Assembly: GCA_902611845.1 (NCBI GenBank)
Contig: CACMAX010000001.1
Coordinates: 1-64,000, forward strand
DNA length: 64,000 bases
Source: an uncultured Pelagibacteraceae bacterium
Lineage (GTDB): Bacteria; Pseudomonadota; Alphaproteobacteria; Pelagibacterales; Pelagibacteraceae
Direction: 5' to 3'
A program made the position numbers and the translations under genes. This document shows positions 26,356-35,770 of the stretch, one piece after another (the stretch's first letter is position 1; each line of letters begins with the position of its first letter). A model generated the notes under the pieces. The model did not search any database and was not told where the DNA came from. It was given only the letters and a program-made list of their open reading frames with translations.

Positions 26356-28307
26356 TTTTTTATATAGAATTTAATTTTTTTACTAATTTTTTCACTACTT
26401 AAACCAAAATGATCATAGACTTTTTTATAAGGAGCACTTTTACCAAAGTCATCTATTGAAAAAGACAAGCCATTTTCAATATATTTTTCCCAAGACATTT
26501 TTGATCCTGCCTCAATTGAAAAAGTGTTTTTGCTTTCCTTTAAGATTTTATCTTTATAGCTCTTGTTTTGTTTGTCAAAAATTTCTTGGCAAGGCATTGA
26601 TATTACTTTTGAATAAATTTTTTGTTTGGCCAATTTATGACTAGTCTCAATTGCAAGATTAACCTCTGATCCTGAGGCTAAAATAGTTAAATTTATATTT
26701 TTTCCAGTCCTTATAACTTCATAAGCTCCCATAGAGCATTGATTTTTTTTGCTAAAACTCTTTCTTATGGGTTTTAAGTTTTGTCTAGTTAAAGCTAATA
26801 TGCTAGGTGTTTTGTTACTGTTTAAAGCAATATCCCAGCATTCAATTGTTTCAGTTTGATCTGCTGGCCTCAATACATTTAAGTTTGGAATAGATCTTAA
26901 TGCAGCAAGCTGCTCTACAGGTTGATGCGTAGGCCCATCCTCTCCTAGTCCAATTGAGTCATGTGTCATTATATAAATTACCTTCTGTTTCATAATAGCA
27001 GACAGTCTTATTGAAGGTTTGCAATAGTCTGAAAATATTAAAAAAGTACCTCCATAAGGAATAAAATTACTATGAAGAGCTAATCCATTCATAACCCCAC
27101 TCATTGCGTGTTCTCTAACACCATAGTGAATATAATTACCATCAAAGTTACTTGAATTTATAATTTTATGTAACTTAGTTTTTGTATTGTTTGATCCCGC
27201 TAAATCGGCAGAGCCACCAATTAAAGTATTTTTCTCTTTTAATATAGCTGATAAAAACTCTTCTGAGGATTTTCTTGTGGCTATAATCTTTAAATTTTTT
27301 ATTGCATCTTTTTTTTGTTTTTTAATTGAACTTGAGAATTTATTTTTTATAACACTTTTAAATTTAAGTTTGTGTTTACTAAAAGTTTTATTCCATATTT
27401 TTTCTTTTTTAATACCTTTTTCTCCGATTTTCCTCCAATCAATTAAAATTTTTTGAGGTATTTTAAAAGGTTTATAATCCCAATCTAATTTTTTTCTAAC
27501 TAACTTAATTTCATCTATTCCAAGAGGACTTCCATGAGAAGAGGCCTTTCCACTTTTATTTGGAGATCCAAATCCTATTTTTGTTTTACAAGAAATCACA
27601 GTTGGTTTTTTTGATGTTTGTGCTTTTTTTAATGCATTGTAAATCTCTTTATAATTATGCCCATTGATTAAAATATAATTCCATCCATAGCTTTTAAATC
27701 TGTTTTTATAGTTATCTGATACTGCTAAACTAGTAGGACCATCTATTGAAATAGAATTATTATCAAAAAGCATTATAAGATTATTAAGTCTAAGGTGACC
27801 AGCTAAACTCATTGCTTCATGACTTATTCCTTCCATAAGGCACCCATCACCAGCCAAGACATAGGTTTTGTGATTAATTAAATTTTTACCTAATTTTTTT
27901 TTCAATATTTCTTCTGCAATTGCAAAACCTACGGAATTTGCAATTCCTTGGCCTAAAGGACCAGTTGTTGTCTCAATACCTGAGTTTGGGTGATACTCTG
28001 GGTGACCAGCACAAATTGAATTTAGTTGTCTAAATTTCTTGATGTCGTTAAGTGATACACTTTTATACCCAGTCAAGTACAAAAGCGAATAAAGCAACAT
28101 TGATCCATGTCCAGCTGATAAAATAAATCTATCTCTATTAAGCCAGTTTGGATTTTTTGGATTAAATTTTAGAAAATATTTAAATAAAATTGTTGCAACA
28201 TCGGCCATACCCATTGGCATACCTGGGTGACCAGAATTAGCGTTTTGAACCGCATCCATTGATAAAAAACGAATAGCATTTGATAAATTTTTTTCTATAT
28301 TTTTCAA
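26352..28307 (-). CDS. tkt: Transketolase (single-chain, housekeeping)
   Basis: This 651-residue full-length transketolase has NSGHPGMPMGMAD, FILSAGHGSML, GHPEYHPNSGIETTTGPLGQG, GDGCLMEGI (thiamine diphosphate), VREHAMSG (activating glutamate) and THDSIGLGEDGPTHQP. It runs the non-oxidative pentose phosphate pathway. The start is a TTG at 28307 with AGGAT a few bases upstream. It heads the long minus-strand unit that goes on to gap, pgk, fba, thiE, efp, suhB, rpmE and beyond. It is distinct from the split transketolase at 4453-6250. Confidence 0.96.
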   Translation of the reverse strand: MKNIEKNLSNAIRFLSMDAVQNANSGHPGMPMGMADVATILFKYFLKFNPKNPNWLNRDRFILSAGHGSMLLYSLLYLTGYKSVSLNDIKKFRQLNSICAGHPEYHPNSGIETTTGPLGQGIANSVGFAIAEEILKKKLGKNLINHKTYVLAGDGCLMEGISHEAMSLAGHLRLNNLIMLFDNNSISIDGPTSLAVSDNYKNRFKSYGWNYILINGHNYKEIYNALKKAQTSKKPTVISCKTKIGFGSPNKSGKASSHGSPLGIDEIKLVRKKLDWDYKPFKIPQKILIDWRKIGEKGIKKEKIWNKTFSKHKLKFKSVIKNKFSSSIKKQKKDAIKNLKIIATRKSSEEFLSAILKEKNTLIGGSADLAGSNNTKTKLHKIINSSNFDGNYIHYGVREHAMSGVMNGLALHSNFIPYGGTFLIFSDYCKPSIRLSAIMKQKVIYIMTHDSIGLGEDGPTHQPVEQLAALRSIPNLNVLRPADQTETIECWDIALNSNKTPSILALTRQNLKPIRKSFSKKNQCSMGAYEVIRTGKNINLTILASGSEVNLAIETSHKLAKQKIYSKVISMPCQEIFDKQNKSYKDKILKESKNTFSIEAGSKMSWEKYIENGLSFSIDDFGKSAPYKKVYDHFGLSSEKISKKIKFYIKK

Positions 28308-28359
28308 AAAGTATCCTATCTAGACTTAGGTGATTCAATTTATTAATATAGATATATAT

Positions 28360-28683
28360 ATGAAAAACATTGATGAAAAAGAAAAAAAATTAAAAGATAC
28401 TTTAAAAAAATTAGGAGAGATAAACATTCAACATAATGAAGAATTAGATAAAGTTGCAATTTTAAAAGATCAAAAAAATCAATTAGAAATTGAAAAAAAA
28501 CATATAACTAAATCTCTCCAAAGCTTAGAAGAAGAAAACTTAAAACTTAGAAGTCAAATAAATGAATTAAAAAAGGATAACGAAACTTCAAAAAGAAAAG
28601 AAAATCAATTTAATGAAAAAATTGATGAATTAAATCAAGAAACAGATAATTTATTGGAAGAATTAGATAAATGGCAAATGTGA
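28360..28683 (+). CDS. Small coiled-coil protein (DUF4164-like)
   Basis: This 107-residue, almost entirely helical, highly charged protein has heptad patterns (KDQKNQLEIEKKHI, LQSLEEENLKLRSQI) through most of its length. The tracked ORF begins at a GTG at 28330; I choose the ATG at 28360 (MKNIDEKEKK) because the upstream residues are hydrophobic and unlike the rest. A short coiled-coil protein of this kind commonly precedes zapA in Alphaproteobacteria, so a role at the division site is plausible but unproven. It overlaps zapA by 13 bases and faces away from tkt. Confidence 0.65.
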   Translation: MKNIDEKEKKLKDTLKKLGEINIQHNEELDKVAILKDQKNQLEIEKKHITKSLQSLEEENLKLRSQINELKKDNETSKRKENQFNEKIDELNQETDNLLEELDKWQM

Positions 28684-29117
28684 ATATAAAATTTAATGGT
28701 AAGGAATATTTATTATCTTGTGAAGATGGGCAAGAGGAACATTTGGAAGAATTATCATTGAGTTTAAATAAAAAATTTAATGATCTAAAATTTGATCTTG
28801 GAAATATTGGAGAGAATAAATTATTACTAATATCTTCTATAAAAGTCATGGATGAGTATTTTGAAACCAAAAAAAAAGTAGATGCGCAAAAAAAAGAGCT
28901 TCAAGAATTAAAAGAAAAATTTAAAGAATTAAAATCTTTAGTTTATCAGTACAAAGATGGAAAAGAAAATGAAATTAAAAATTTAAGCTCAACACAAGAA
29001 GAACTTGAGAATGATATTGAAAACTACAAAATAAGTTACGAAAATTTAATAGACAAAGTAACTTTAGAAATAGAAGACTTTGTCAAAAAAAATAGCACAA
29101 ATACGTCTGTTTCATAA
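28671..29117 (+). CDS. zapA: Cell division protein ZapA
   Basis: The N-terminal 70 residues (NVKFNGKEY-like start, LSCEDGQEEHLEELS, then NKLLLISSIKVMDEY) match the ZapA globular domain that binds FtsZ filaments; the remaining half is a coiled coil, as in ZapA dimers. At 148 residues it is somewhat longer than the family average because of the extended coil. The downstream gene starts 7 bases after its stop, leaving no room for the 6S RNA often found at this spot. Confidence 0.8.
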   Translation: MANVNIKFNGKEYLLSCEDGQEEHLEELSLSLNKKFNDLKFDLGNIGENKLLLISSIKVMDEYFETKKKVDAQKKELQELKEKFKELKSLVYQYKDGKENEIKNLSSTQEELENDIENYKISYENLIDKVTLEIEDFVKKNSTNTSVS

Positions 29118-29124
29118 AATATCA

Positions 29125-29664
29125 GTGTCAAAATTTAAATTAAGAAAAAAAATTATTAACTTAAGAAAAAAAAAATATTTTGAAATCAAAATAGACGATA
29201 ATATTATTAATAGCTTTCATAATAAAATTAATCTATCAAAAAATAAAATTATTGGAGGTTATTTTCCAATAAATTTTGAATTTGATTGTTTGCAAATACT
29301 AAAAAAATTTTATTCTAACGATTATAGTATTTCGTTGCCAGTTATAAAAAGAAATCATCAAATGGATTTTTATACATGGAGTCCAAATGATCCTTTAACA
29401 ATAAACTCATTAGGAATTCCTCAGCCACTAAAATTGAAAAAAGTATACCCAGATATAATATTTGTACCAATAGTTGCTTTTGATAAATTCAGGAACAGGA
29501 TTGGCTATGGTGGTGGATTTTATGACAGATATTTAGAAAAAATTTCTAAAATTAAAAAATGTACAACAATTGGACTGGCTTTTTCACATCAAAAAGTTAA
29601 TAAAATTAATATTGAAAATTTTGATAGAAAATTAGATTTAATTTTGACAGAAAAATTAATGTAA
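29125..29664 (+). CDS. fau: 5-formyltetrahydrofolate cyclo-ligase
   Basis: The enzyme (also called YgfA or MTHFS) returns 5-formyl-THF to the folate pool as 5,10-methenyl-THF, using ATP. It shows the N-terminal basic KFKLRKKIINLRKK, GGYFPINFEFD, then DIIFVPIVAFDKFRNRIGYGGGFYDRYL, the conserved ATP-binding end block. The tracked start (TTG 29080) lies inside zapA; GTG at 29125, 7 bases after the zapA stop, is a better start and gives 179 residues. The zapA-fau order is conserved widely. Confidence 0.9.
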   Translation: MSKFKLRKKIINLRKKKYFEIKIDDNIINSFHNKINLSKNKIIGGYFPINFEFDCLQILKKFYSNDYSISLPVIKRNHQMDFYTWSPNDPLTINSLGIPQPLKLKKVYPDIIFVPIVAFDKFRNRIGYGGGFYDRYLEKISKIKKCTTIGLAFSHQKVNKINIENFDRKLDLILTEKLM

Positions 29665-29666
29665 AA

Positions 29667-30473
29667 ATGAAGATTTTATTTTTAGGTGATATAGTTGGAG
29701 ATGCAGGCTTTAAATCAGTAAAAAAAAACTTGCCACATATAGTTTCAAAAAAAGATATAGATTTTGTTTGTGTTAACGGTGAAAATGCAGCCAGTGAAGG
29801 TGTGGGTCTAACTGAAAATATTGCTAATGAACTTTTTAATGTAGGTGTAGATGTAATTACAACAGGTAATCATGTTTGGGATCAAAAAGAAATTTATGAA
29901 TATATAAAAACTGAAAAAAAATTATTAAGACCAATAAATATGAGTGGAAATTTACCTGGTAAAGGTTTTTCTATATTCAATTCAAAAAAAAATCTAAAAG
30001 TTGGTGTACTAAATCTTATGGGTAACGTTTTTATGAAAAAATGTGATGATGTTTTTAAAATTGCTACTGAATTTATTGCAGAAAAAAAAAAATCAAAAGA
30101 TTATGATTTTTTAATAGTGGATTTTCATGGAGAAATAACAAGTGAAAAAATGGCTATAGGCAATCTATTTGATGGATATGCAACTTTAGTTGTAGGTACC
30201 CATACGCACGTGCCAACAAATGATGCAAGAGTCTTAAAAAATGGAACTAGCTATATTACTGATGCTGGAATGTGTGGCGACTATGACTCGGTAATTGGTA
30301 TGAATGCACAAAATTCAATTAACAGATTCCTAAAAAAAGAATCTGTAAAACATTTTCCTGCCAATGGAGAAGCATCTCTGAGTGGGGTAGTTGTAGACTG
30401 TGATGCAAAAAATGGATTAGCAAAAAATATAGAAAGCTTCATTTTCGGTGGAAGTTTAAAAAACATAAATTAA
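29667..30473 (+). CDS. YmdB-family metallophosphoesterase
   Basis: This 268-residue protein begins ILFLGDIVGDAG, with VNGENAASEGVGL, TTGNHVWDQKEI, DFHGEITSEK and VGTHTHVPTND. These metal-binding motifs match the YmdB family of cyclic-nucleotide phosphodiesterases (TIGR00282 type). In Bacillus YmdB hydrolyses cAMP/cGMP-like nucleotides; the role in Alphaproteobacteria is not settled. It is packed between fau and yebC with 2-base gaps. Confidence 0.88.
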   Translation: MKILFLGDIVGDAGFKSVKKNLPHIVSKKDIDFVCVNGENAASEGVGLTENIANELFNVGVDVITTGNHVWDQKEIYEYIKTEKKLLRPINMSGNLPGKGFSIFNSKKNLKVGVLNLMGNVFMKKCDDVFKIATEFIAEKKKSKDYDFLIVDFHGEITSEKMAIGNLFDGYATLVVGTHTHVPTNDARVLKNGTSYITDAGMCGDYDSVIGMNAQNSINRFLKKESVKHFPANGEASLSGVVVDCDAKNGLAKNIESFIFGGSLKNIN

Positions 30474-30475
30474 TT

Positions 30476-31198
30476 ATGGCTGGACATTCACATTGGGCAG
30501 GTATTAAACATAAAAAAGGCAAAGCTGATAAACAGAGATCAAAAATTTTTTCTAAACTTTCTAGAGAAATCACAGTAGCCGCTAAACTAGGAGATAAGAA
30601 CCCCGATATGAATTCGAGACTAAGATCAGCAATACAAGCGGCCAGATCAGCCAACATGCCAAAAGAAAATATTGAAAGAGCAATTGAAAAATCTTCTAGC
30701 AATGATCAATCAAATTTTGAAAATATTAGGTATGAAGGTTTTGGACCAAGCAAATCCGCTGTAATAGTTGAAGCATTGACTGATAATAAAAATAGAACCG
30801 CTTCTAATATAAGAACAATATTTTCGAAAAATAACGGTTCTTTAGGAACCCAGGGTTCTGCGTCACATAATTTTCATAGATTGGGTGTAATTAAAATAGA
30901 CAAAAATGAAATTGAGCAAGATAAAATTTTTGAATTAGCAATCGAGTCGGGCGCAAACGATTATATTTCTCGTGATGAATTTCATGAAGTTCATACGGGT
31001 ATAGATGAAATATATGAGGTAAAAAAAAAATTTGAAAAAGTTATCGGAAATTTTCTTTCTACCGAAATCGAGTGGCTACCCATAAATAAGGTATCTCTTA
31101 AAGGAGAAGAAAATCAAAATATGCTAAAATTTTTAGAAACTCTAGAGGATGAGGATGATGTACAAAATGTTTATACAAATGTTAACTTTGAAGGTTAA
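30476..31198 (+). CDS. yebC: YebC/PmpR-family protein (TACO1-like)
   Basis: This 240-residue protein starts MAGHSHWAGIKHKKGKADKQRSKIFSKL, the invariant YebC opening, and contains NMPKENIERAIEK and YEGFGPSKSAVIVEALTDN. The family was described as transcriptional regulators and more recently as factors easing ribosome stalling on difficult peptides. The usual neighbour ruvC follows immediately (yebC stop 31198, ruvC start 31199). Confidence 0.95.
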   Translation: MAGHSHWAGIKHKKGKADKQRSKIFSKLSREITVAAKLGDKNPDMNSRLRSAIQAARSANMPKENIERAIEKSSSNDQSNFENIRYEGFGPSKSAVIVEALTDNKNRTASNIRTIFSKNNGSLGTQGSASHNFHRLGVIKIDKNEIEQDKIFELAIESGANDYISRDEFHEVHTGIDEIYEVKKKFEKVIGNFLSTEIEWLPINKVSLKGEENQNMLKFLETLEDEDDVQNVYTNVNFEG

Positions 31199-31696
31199 AT
31201 GATAATTGTTGGAATTGATCCAGGAATAGCAGGCGCTATTTGCTTTTTTTCTGATGGGAAAGTCATTGATGTAATCGACATGCCTACAATGGCTGAAGGA
31301 AAAAAAAATAAAAAACAAGTTAATGGAAGGCAAATTTATAATGAAATAATGCTAATAAAAAATAAATTTATGAATGAAAAAATGAGTGTAATAGTCGAAC
31401 AAGTTTCTGCCATGCCAGGACAGGGTGTAACAAGCATGTTTAATTTTGGACAATCATTTGGAGTTATTAAAGGCATATGTTCTGCAATGGAGCTTCCTAT
31501 TTTTTATGTTAGACCAGCAAAATGGAAAAAACATTTTAATTTGATTAATTCTGAAAAAGATGCCAGTAGAACTAAAGCAATAGAGATGTTTCCTAAAATT
31601 TCTAATAAGTTATCAAGAAAAAAAGATAATAATAAAGCAGATGCTATTTTAATTGCTCAATATTTTGAAAACACAAGGGAAAACAACGATAACTAG
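31199..31696 (+). CDS. ruvC: RuvC-like Holliday junction resolvase (divergent)
   Basis: This RNase H-fold protein of 165 residues begins IIVGIDPGIAGA (first catalytic Asp), has VIVEQVSAMPGQGVTSMFNFGQSFGVIKG (catalytic Glu and the binding loop), and ends with DNNKADAILIAQYF (last acidic site). RuvC cuts Holliday junctions with the RuvAB motor. The gene holds the usual ruvC place after yebC, but ruvA and ruvB do not follow; tolQ does. The protein resembles the DMPT...RP.KWKK subgroup seen in phages and Alphaproteobacteria more than E. coli RuvC. The spacing of the last acidic residues differs from the canonical DxxD. Confidence 0.8.
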   Translation: MIIVGIDPGIAGAICFFSDGKVIDVIDMPTMAEGKKNKKQVNGRQIYNEIMLIKNKFMNEKMSVIVEQVSAMPGQGVTSMFNFGQSFGVIKGICSAMELPIFYVRPAKWKKHFNLINSEKDASRTKAIEMFPKISNKLSRKKDNNKADAILIAQYFENTRENNDN

Positions 31697-31752
31697 ACTA
31701 TTAGAGTTCTTTGAAGTCAAATTAATGACATATTTTAATGGGAAACGATTGA

Positions 31753-32427
31753 ATGGAAGCAGATATTGTAACGCAAAGTTTAGGTTTAGCAAGTAACACA
31801 GATTTTTCTTTAATTAGTTTATTTTTGCGAGCGGATATAATTGTCAAGTCGGTAATCATAATATTAATTCTAAGTTCAATTTATTCATGGGCAATAATAT
31901 TTGAAAAAATAAGAATGTTTAGAAAAATTAATAAAAGTGCTGAGGAATTTGAGGAAAAATTTTGGAAATCAAAATCAGCTGAAACTTTTTATAATAGCCT
32001 TCCATCAAATATTGAAGATCCAATGGCAAAGTTGTTTAAAAGCTCAATGCAGACAGTGATGAAAACAAGATCAAAGTCAAATCTTAATGAGCGACTATCT
32101 AGCATATTAGAAGTAAATATAGAAAAACAAATGGTAGTTGTTGAAAAGTATAATAGTTTTTTAGCAACTGTAGGGTCAACTGCACCATTCATAGGTCTGT
32201 TCGGAACAGTTTGGGGAATTATGAATTCATTTCAATCAATTGCAATATCAAGAAATACCAGTCTAGCAATAGTTGCACCAGGTATTGCTGAAGCCTTATT
32301 TGCAACTGCACTTGGATTATTAGCTGCAATTCCAGCAGTAATTGCCTATAATAAATTTAATTCAGACTCTAGAAAATACTCACAAAAATTAGAAAATTTT
32401 TCAAAAAGATTCTTATCAATTATTTAA
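31753..32427 (+). CDS. tolQ: Tol-Pal system protein TolQ
   Basis: This 224-residue inner-membrane protein has three membrane helices: an N-terminal one around residues 25-45 (VIIILILSSIYSWAIIFEKI), and two around 135-205 including FLATVGSTAPFIGLFGTVWGIM and FATALGLLAAIPAVIAYN, the MotA/TolQ/ExbB signature. TolQ forms the proton channel with TolR, powering outer-membrane constriction. A 56-base gap separates it from ruvC, so a promoter may lie there; none was clear. Confidence 0.96.
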   Translation: MEADIVTQSLGLASNTDFSLISLFLRADIIVKSVIIILILSSIYSWAIIFEKIRMFRKINKSAEEFEEKFWKSKSAETFYNSLPSNIEDPMAKLFKSSMQTVMKTRSKSNLNERLSSILEVNIEKQMVVVEKYNSFLATVGSTAPFIGLFGTVWGIMNSFQSIAISRNTSLAIVAPGIAEALFATALGLLAAIPAVIAYNKFNSDSRKYSQKLENFSKRFLSII

Positions 32428-32844
32428 ATGGGATTTAAGCTCAAAAGTTCAAAAAACGATCCAATGAGTGAAATTAATGTTACACCATTTGTTGATGTAA
32501 TGTTGGTTTTACTAATTATATTCATGGTCACTGCACCATTACTAACTGTTGGAGTCCAGGTAGATTTGCCAGAAACTTCTGCCGATACACTTCCTGAGGA
32601 AAATGAACCTTTAACTTTAACAATTAATTCAAAAGGTGAAATTTTTATACAGGAAACTAAAGTGGAGTTTAATAATTTAATTGTAAAAATATTGGCAGTG
32701 TCAAATAATAGAACTGATACAAGAATATATGTTAGGGGAGACAAAGCCATTAACTATGGAAGGGTTCTTGAAATTATGGGAATGCTTTCAGGATCAGGAT
32801 TCACAAAAGTTGCTTTAATATCTGAACCAAATAAAGAGAGATAA
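32428..32844 (+). CDS. tolR: Tol-Pal system protein TolR
   Basis: This 138-residue protein has SEINVTPFVDVMLVLLIIFMVTAP, the single membrane helix with the essential aspartate (FVDVMLVLL) of the ExbD/TolR family, followed by a periplasmic domain. It begins immediately after the tolQ stop. It works with TolQ to convert the proton gradient into motion of TolA. Confidence 0.96.
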   Translation: MGFKLKSSKNDPMSEINVTPFVDVMLVLLIIFMVTAPLLTVGVQVDLPETSADTLPEENEPLTLTINSKGEIFIQETKVEFNNLIVKILAVSNNRTDTRIYVRGDKAINYGRVLEIMGMLSGSGFTKVALISEPNKER

Positions 32845-32849
32845 AGATT

Positions 32850-33818
32850 ATGTATCGAGGTCTTTTAATCTCATCTGGATTTCATATTGCTATTGTTATA
32901 GTGAGTATTTTGGCTTTGCCATTTGTTGCCAAAAAACCTTTGGATATTCCACCTCTTATCTCTGTTGAACTTATTCAAATAGCCGAAAAGACAAATATTC
33001 CTTTCGCACCAAAAGCATCTAAAATAATTGAAAAGGCAAAAAAAGAAAATGAGAAACTCTTGTCGGAGCAAGCCCCTCCTAAAAAAGTAAAAAAAGATGA
33101 AAAAAAAGAAGTTCAGACAGATAAAAAAAAAAATGAAATTTCTAAGATTGCATCAAAAAAAACACCAACCAGTAAAAATAAAATAGAAAAGTTAAAAAAA
33201 GAAAAATTAAATGCTGTACCTATGCCTGATGAAGATAAACAAAAAATTCAACCCAAAGAAGAAAAAAAGCAAAAACCATCAAAAGAGATAAATGATGAGA
33301 ATATTAAAAAAATAGTTGAAACCAAAAAACCTATTTTAGATGAAAAAAAAGTTAAACAAGTGTCTGAATTTGAGAAAAAAGAAAAATTGGATCTAAATGA
33401 AATTGCAGCTTTAATTGATAAAAAAAAAGAAAATTTAGCAGAAACAAAAAAAGAAGTAGATAAAATTTCTCAATCAACTGATGAAACAATGGAATATTCA
33501 AAGCTAACATTAAGTGAGGAGGATGCTTTAAAGGCTCAAATATTTACATGTTGGAGTGTGCCTATAGGTTTGCCATTTAGTGAAGATTTATTAGTTAGAG
33601 TTAAACTTCAATTAAAACCAGACGGAACAATTCAAAAGCTTGAAATGCTAGATCATGTAAAAATGAATACACCAGGTAAAGAAAAATTTAGAACACTAGC
33701 AGATAGTGTTAGAAGAGCTATTCAGCTTTGTAATCCATTAAAAGTTCCTACAAGTGGTTATGAAAGATGGAAAAATATGATTTTAAATTTTGATGCTCGT
33801 GATATGCTTGGTGGATAA
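32850..33818 (+). CDS. tolA: Tol-Pal system protein TolA
   Basis: This 322-residue protein has one N-terminal membrane helix ([18 protein letters not shown]), a long lysine- and glutamate-rich helical spacer (about residues 50-220), and a C-terminal globular domain containing [13 protein letters not shown] and [13 protein letters not shown] like the TolA/TonB-C fold. It links TolQR to TolB and Pal through the periplasm. The unusually Lys/Glu-rich spacer reflects AT-rich coding more than function. Confidence 0.92.
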   Translation: MYRGLLISSGFHIAIVIVSILALPFVAKKPLDIPPLISVELIQIAEKTNIPFAPKASKIIEKAKKENEKLLSEQAPPKKVKKDEKKEVQTDKKKNEISKIASKKTPTSKNKIEKLKKEKLNAVPMPDEDKQKIQPKEEKKQKPSKEINDENIKKIVETKKPILDEKKVKQVSEFEKKEKLDLNEIAALIDKKKENLAETKKEVDKISQSTDETMEYSKLTLSEEDALKAQIFTCWSVPIGLPFSEDLLVRVKLQLKPDGTIQKLEMLDHVKMNTPGKEKFRTLADSVRRAIQLCNPLKVPTSGYERWKNMILNFDARDMLGG

Positions 33819-35164
33819 TGATTAGAATATTTAGCTTAACCTTTTTAGTATTTTTGTTTTTAACGACGAAATCAAATTCTTTAATAGAAATTGATATAAC
33901 AAGAGGTAATTTAGATCCTTTGCCAATCGCAGTTTCACCATTATTTCAAGATGATAACTCAAAAAAAAATTCAATTAATGAATTAAAATTAGATAATGTT
34001 GGCTCTGAAATTTCATCTGTAGTAGAAAATAATCTAAAAACCTCAGGTTTATTTAATCCACTTAGCAAAGAAGCATTTTTACAAAAGCCTGATATTGCAC
34101 ATTTAAAACCAAGGTTTGAAGATTGGGCACTTATTAAAGCACAAGCTTTAATTACAGGAAAAGTAACAATTGAGAATAAAAAATTAAAAGTTGAATTTAG
34201 ACTCTGGGATATTTTAGCTGGAAGAGAAATGATGGCCTTAGCATTTACAACAGTCCCTAGTAACTGGAGAAGAGTTGGACACATAATTTCTGACAAAGTT
34301 TATGAAAGATTAACTGGAGAAAAGGGATATTTTGATACAAGAATTATTTATGTATCTGAAGAGGGGCCAAAAACAGCTAGAATTAAAAAATTAGCTATTA
34401 TGGATCAAGATGGTTTTAATACAAAATACTTAACATTGGGAAATGAGTTGGTTTTAACTCCAAGATTTAATCCAACAAGTCAGATGGTTACTTATTTATC
34501 ATATTTTAAAAATCTTCCTAGAGTATACCTTTTAGATATCGAAACTGGAACACAAGAAGTAGTTGGTGATTTTCCAGGAATGACATTTGCCCCAAGATTT
34601 TCACCTGATGGAAAAAAAATTATAATGAGTTTTGCTAAAGATGGTAATTCTGATATTTACACTATGGATTTAGAGAATAGAATTGTTGAAAGAATTACTA
34701 ATCATCCTTCAATTGACACATCTCCGTCATATTCACCAGATAATAAATTTATAACATTTAATTCTGATAGAAGCGGTTTTCAACAAATCTACGTTATGAA
34801 AGCTGATGGTTCAAATGTAAAAAGAATTTCTTTTGGGAAAGGTTTGTATGGAACACCTGTATGGTCTCCAAGAGGTGATTTAATTGCATTTACAAAATTA
34901 CATAAAGGAAAATTTTATATTGGTGTAATGCGAACAGATGGTTCAGGAGAAAGATTGCTAACTGAAAATTACTATCAAGAAGCTCCATCTTGGTCTCCAA
35001 ACGGGAGAGTATTAATTTTCTATAGAGAGACCAAATCAAATGACAGAGGAGAAGGATTTAGCGCTAAACTTTGGTCTATAGATCTAACAGGATATAATGA
35101 AAGGCAAGTTCAAACAGAGACGGACGCCTCTGACCCATCTTGGTCGTCTTTATTAAGTAATTAG
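33818..35164 (+). CDS. tolB: Tol-Pal system beta-propeller protein TolB
   Basis: This 448-residue protein has a signal peptide ([17 protein letters not shown]), an N-terminal domain (VSPLFQDD... [10 protein letters not shown]), and a six-bladed propeller with repeats such as [34 protein letters not shown] and [11 protein letters not shown]. TolB binds Pal and TolA in the periplasm. Its first base is the last base of the tolA stop. Confidence 0.97.
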   Translation: MIRIFSLTFLVFLFLTTKSNSLIEIDITRGNLDPLPIAVSPLFQDDNSKKNSINELKLDNVGSEISSVVENNLKTSGLFNPLSKEAFLQKPDIAHLKPRFEDWALIKAQALITGKVTIENKKLKVEFRLWDILAGREMMALAFTTVPSNWRRVGHIISDKVYERLTGEKGYFDTRIIYVSEEGPKTARIKKLAIMDQDGFNTKYLTLGNELVLTPRFNPTSQMVTYLSYFKNLPRVYLLDIETGTQEVVGDFPGMTFAPRFSPDGKKIIMSFAKDGNSDIYTMDLENRIVERITNHPSIDTSPSYSPDNKFITFNSDRSGFQQIYVMKADGSNVKRISFGKGLYGTPVWSPRGDLIAFTKLHKGKFYIGVMRTDGSGERLLTENYYQEAPSWSPNGRVLIFYRETKSNDRGEGFSAKLWSIDLTGYNERQVQTETDASDPSWSSLLSN

Positions 35165-35196
35165 GGCTTTTTTATTAAATTTTAATATAAATTAAG

Positions 35197-35225
35197 TTGA
35201 TTTTTATGCTTGAAACATCTAATTA
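35197..35225 (+). promoter_or_regulatory. Putative promoter for pal
   Basis: TTGATT (35197-35202) and TAATTA (35220-35225) are 17 bases apart in the 99-base gap between tolB and pal. A strong Shine-Dalgarno AAGGAG (35253-35258) lies 5 bases before the pal ATG, which is unusual in this window, where few genes have a clear SD. Together they suggest extra expression of the abundant lipoprotein Pal. Confidence 0.4.
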
Positions 35226-35263
35226 GTTGTGAAAAAGTTCTAATAAATTATTAAGGAGCATTA

Positions 35264-35752
35264 ATGAATTTTAGCAAATCATTTAGAAATACTTTTCTAG
35301 TTATATTATTAAGTTTAATCGTATCAGCTTGTGCTACAAAAAAAACCACAACAAAAGTTGAAGGCCAAATGCAAGGTGATGTCTACACAGGTACTGATAC
35401 CGTTAAATACTTAGCTGACGGTGTTCCGGACAGAGTATTTTTTGCAACAAACGAGTCAATTTTAACAACCAAATCTAGAGATACATTAAGAAAACAAGCA
35501 AATTGGTTAAGAGCGAATTCTAGCATAAATGTAGTAGTTGAAGGCCATGCTGACGAAAGAGGCACTAGGGAGTACAACTTAGCATTAGGTGAAAGAAGAG
35601 CAAATGCTGCTAAAGACTATCTGATTACTTACGGAATATCTGCTGATAGAATATCAGTAATAAGTTACGGAAAAGAGAGACCTGTTGATTCAGGATCCAA
35701 CCCACTTTCATGGTCTAAGAATAGAAGATCTGTAACTGTAAAAGCCAACTAA
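35264..35752 (+). CDS. pal: Peptidoglycan-associated lipoprotein Pal
   Basis: This 162-residue lipoprotein has an N-terminal signal ending in the lipobox VSAC, so the mature protein begins at a lipidated cysteine and is anchored in the outer membrane. The OmpA-like domain follows: FFATNESIL, INVVVEGHADERGTREYNLALGERRA and ISYGKERPVD, with the residues that bind diaminopimelate in peptidoglycan. It ends just before a strong intrinsic terminator. Confidence 0.96.
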   Translation: MNFSKSFRNTFLVILLSLIVSACATKKTTTKVEGQMQGDVYTGTDTVKYLADGVPDRVFFATNESILTTKSRDTLRKQANWLRANSSINVVVEGHADERGTREYNLALGERRANAAKDYLITYGISADRISVISYGKERPVDSGSNPLSWSKNRRSVTVKAN

Positions 35753-35770
35753 AGCTATTTAAAATATTTT

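Noticed and set aside
26352-28307. Calvin-cycle (cbb) operon
   Set aside because: The tkt-gap-pgk-fba order resembles cbb operons, but no RuBisCO or phosphoribulokinase gene is in the window; a gluconeogenic and pentose-phosphate role is simpler.
28308-28359. Possible minus-strand promoter TTGAAT-17-GATACT before tkt
   Set aside because: Matches are weak and would place the start on the tkt start codon; the spacer is too AT-rich to separate signal from chance.
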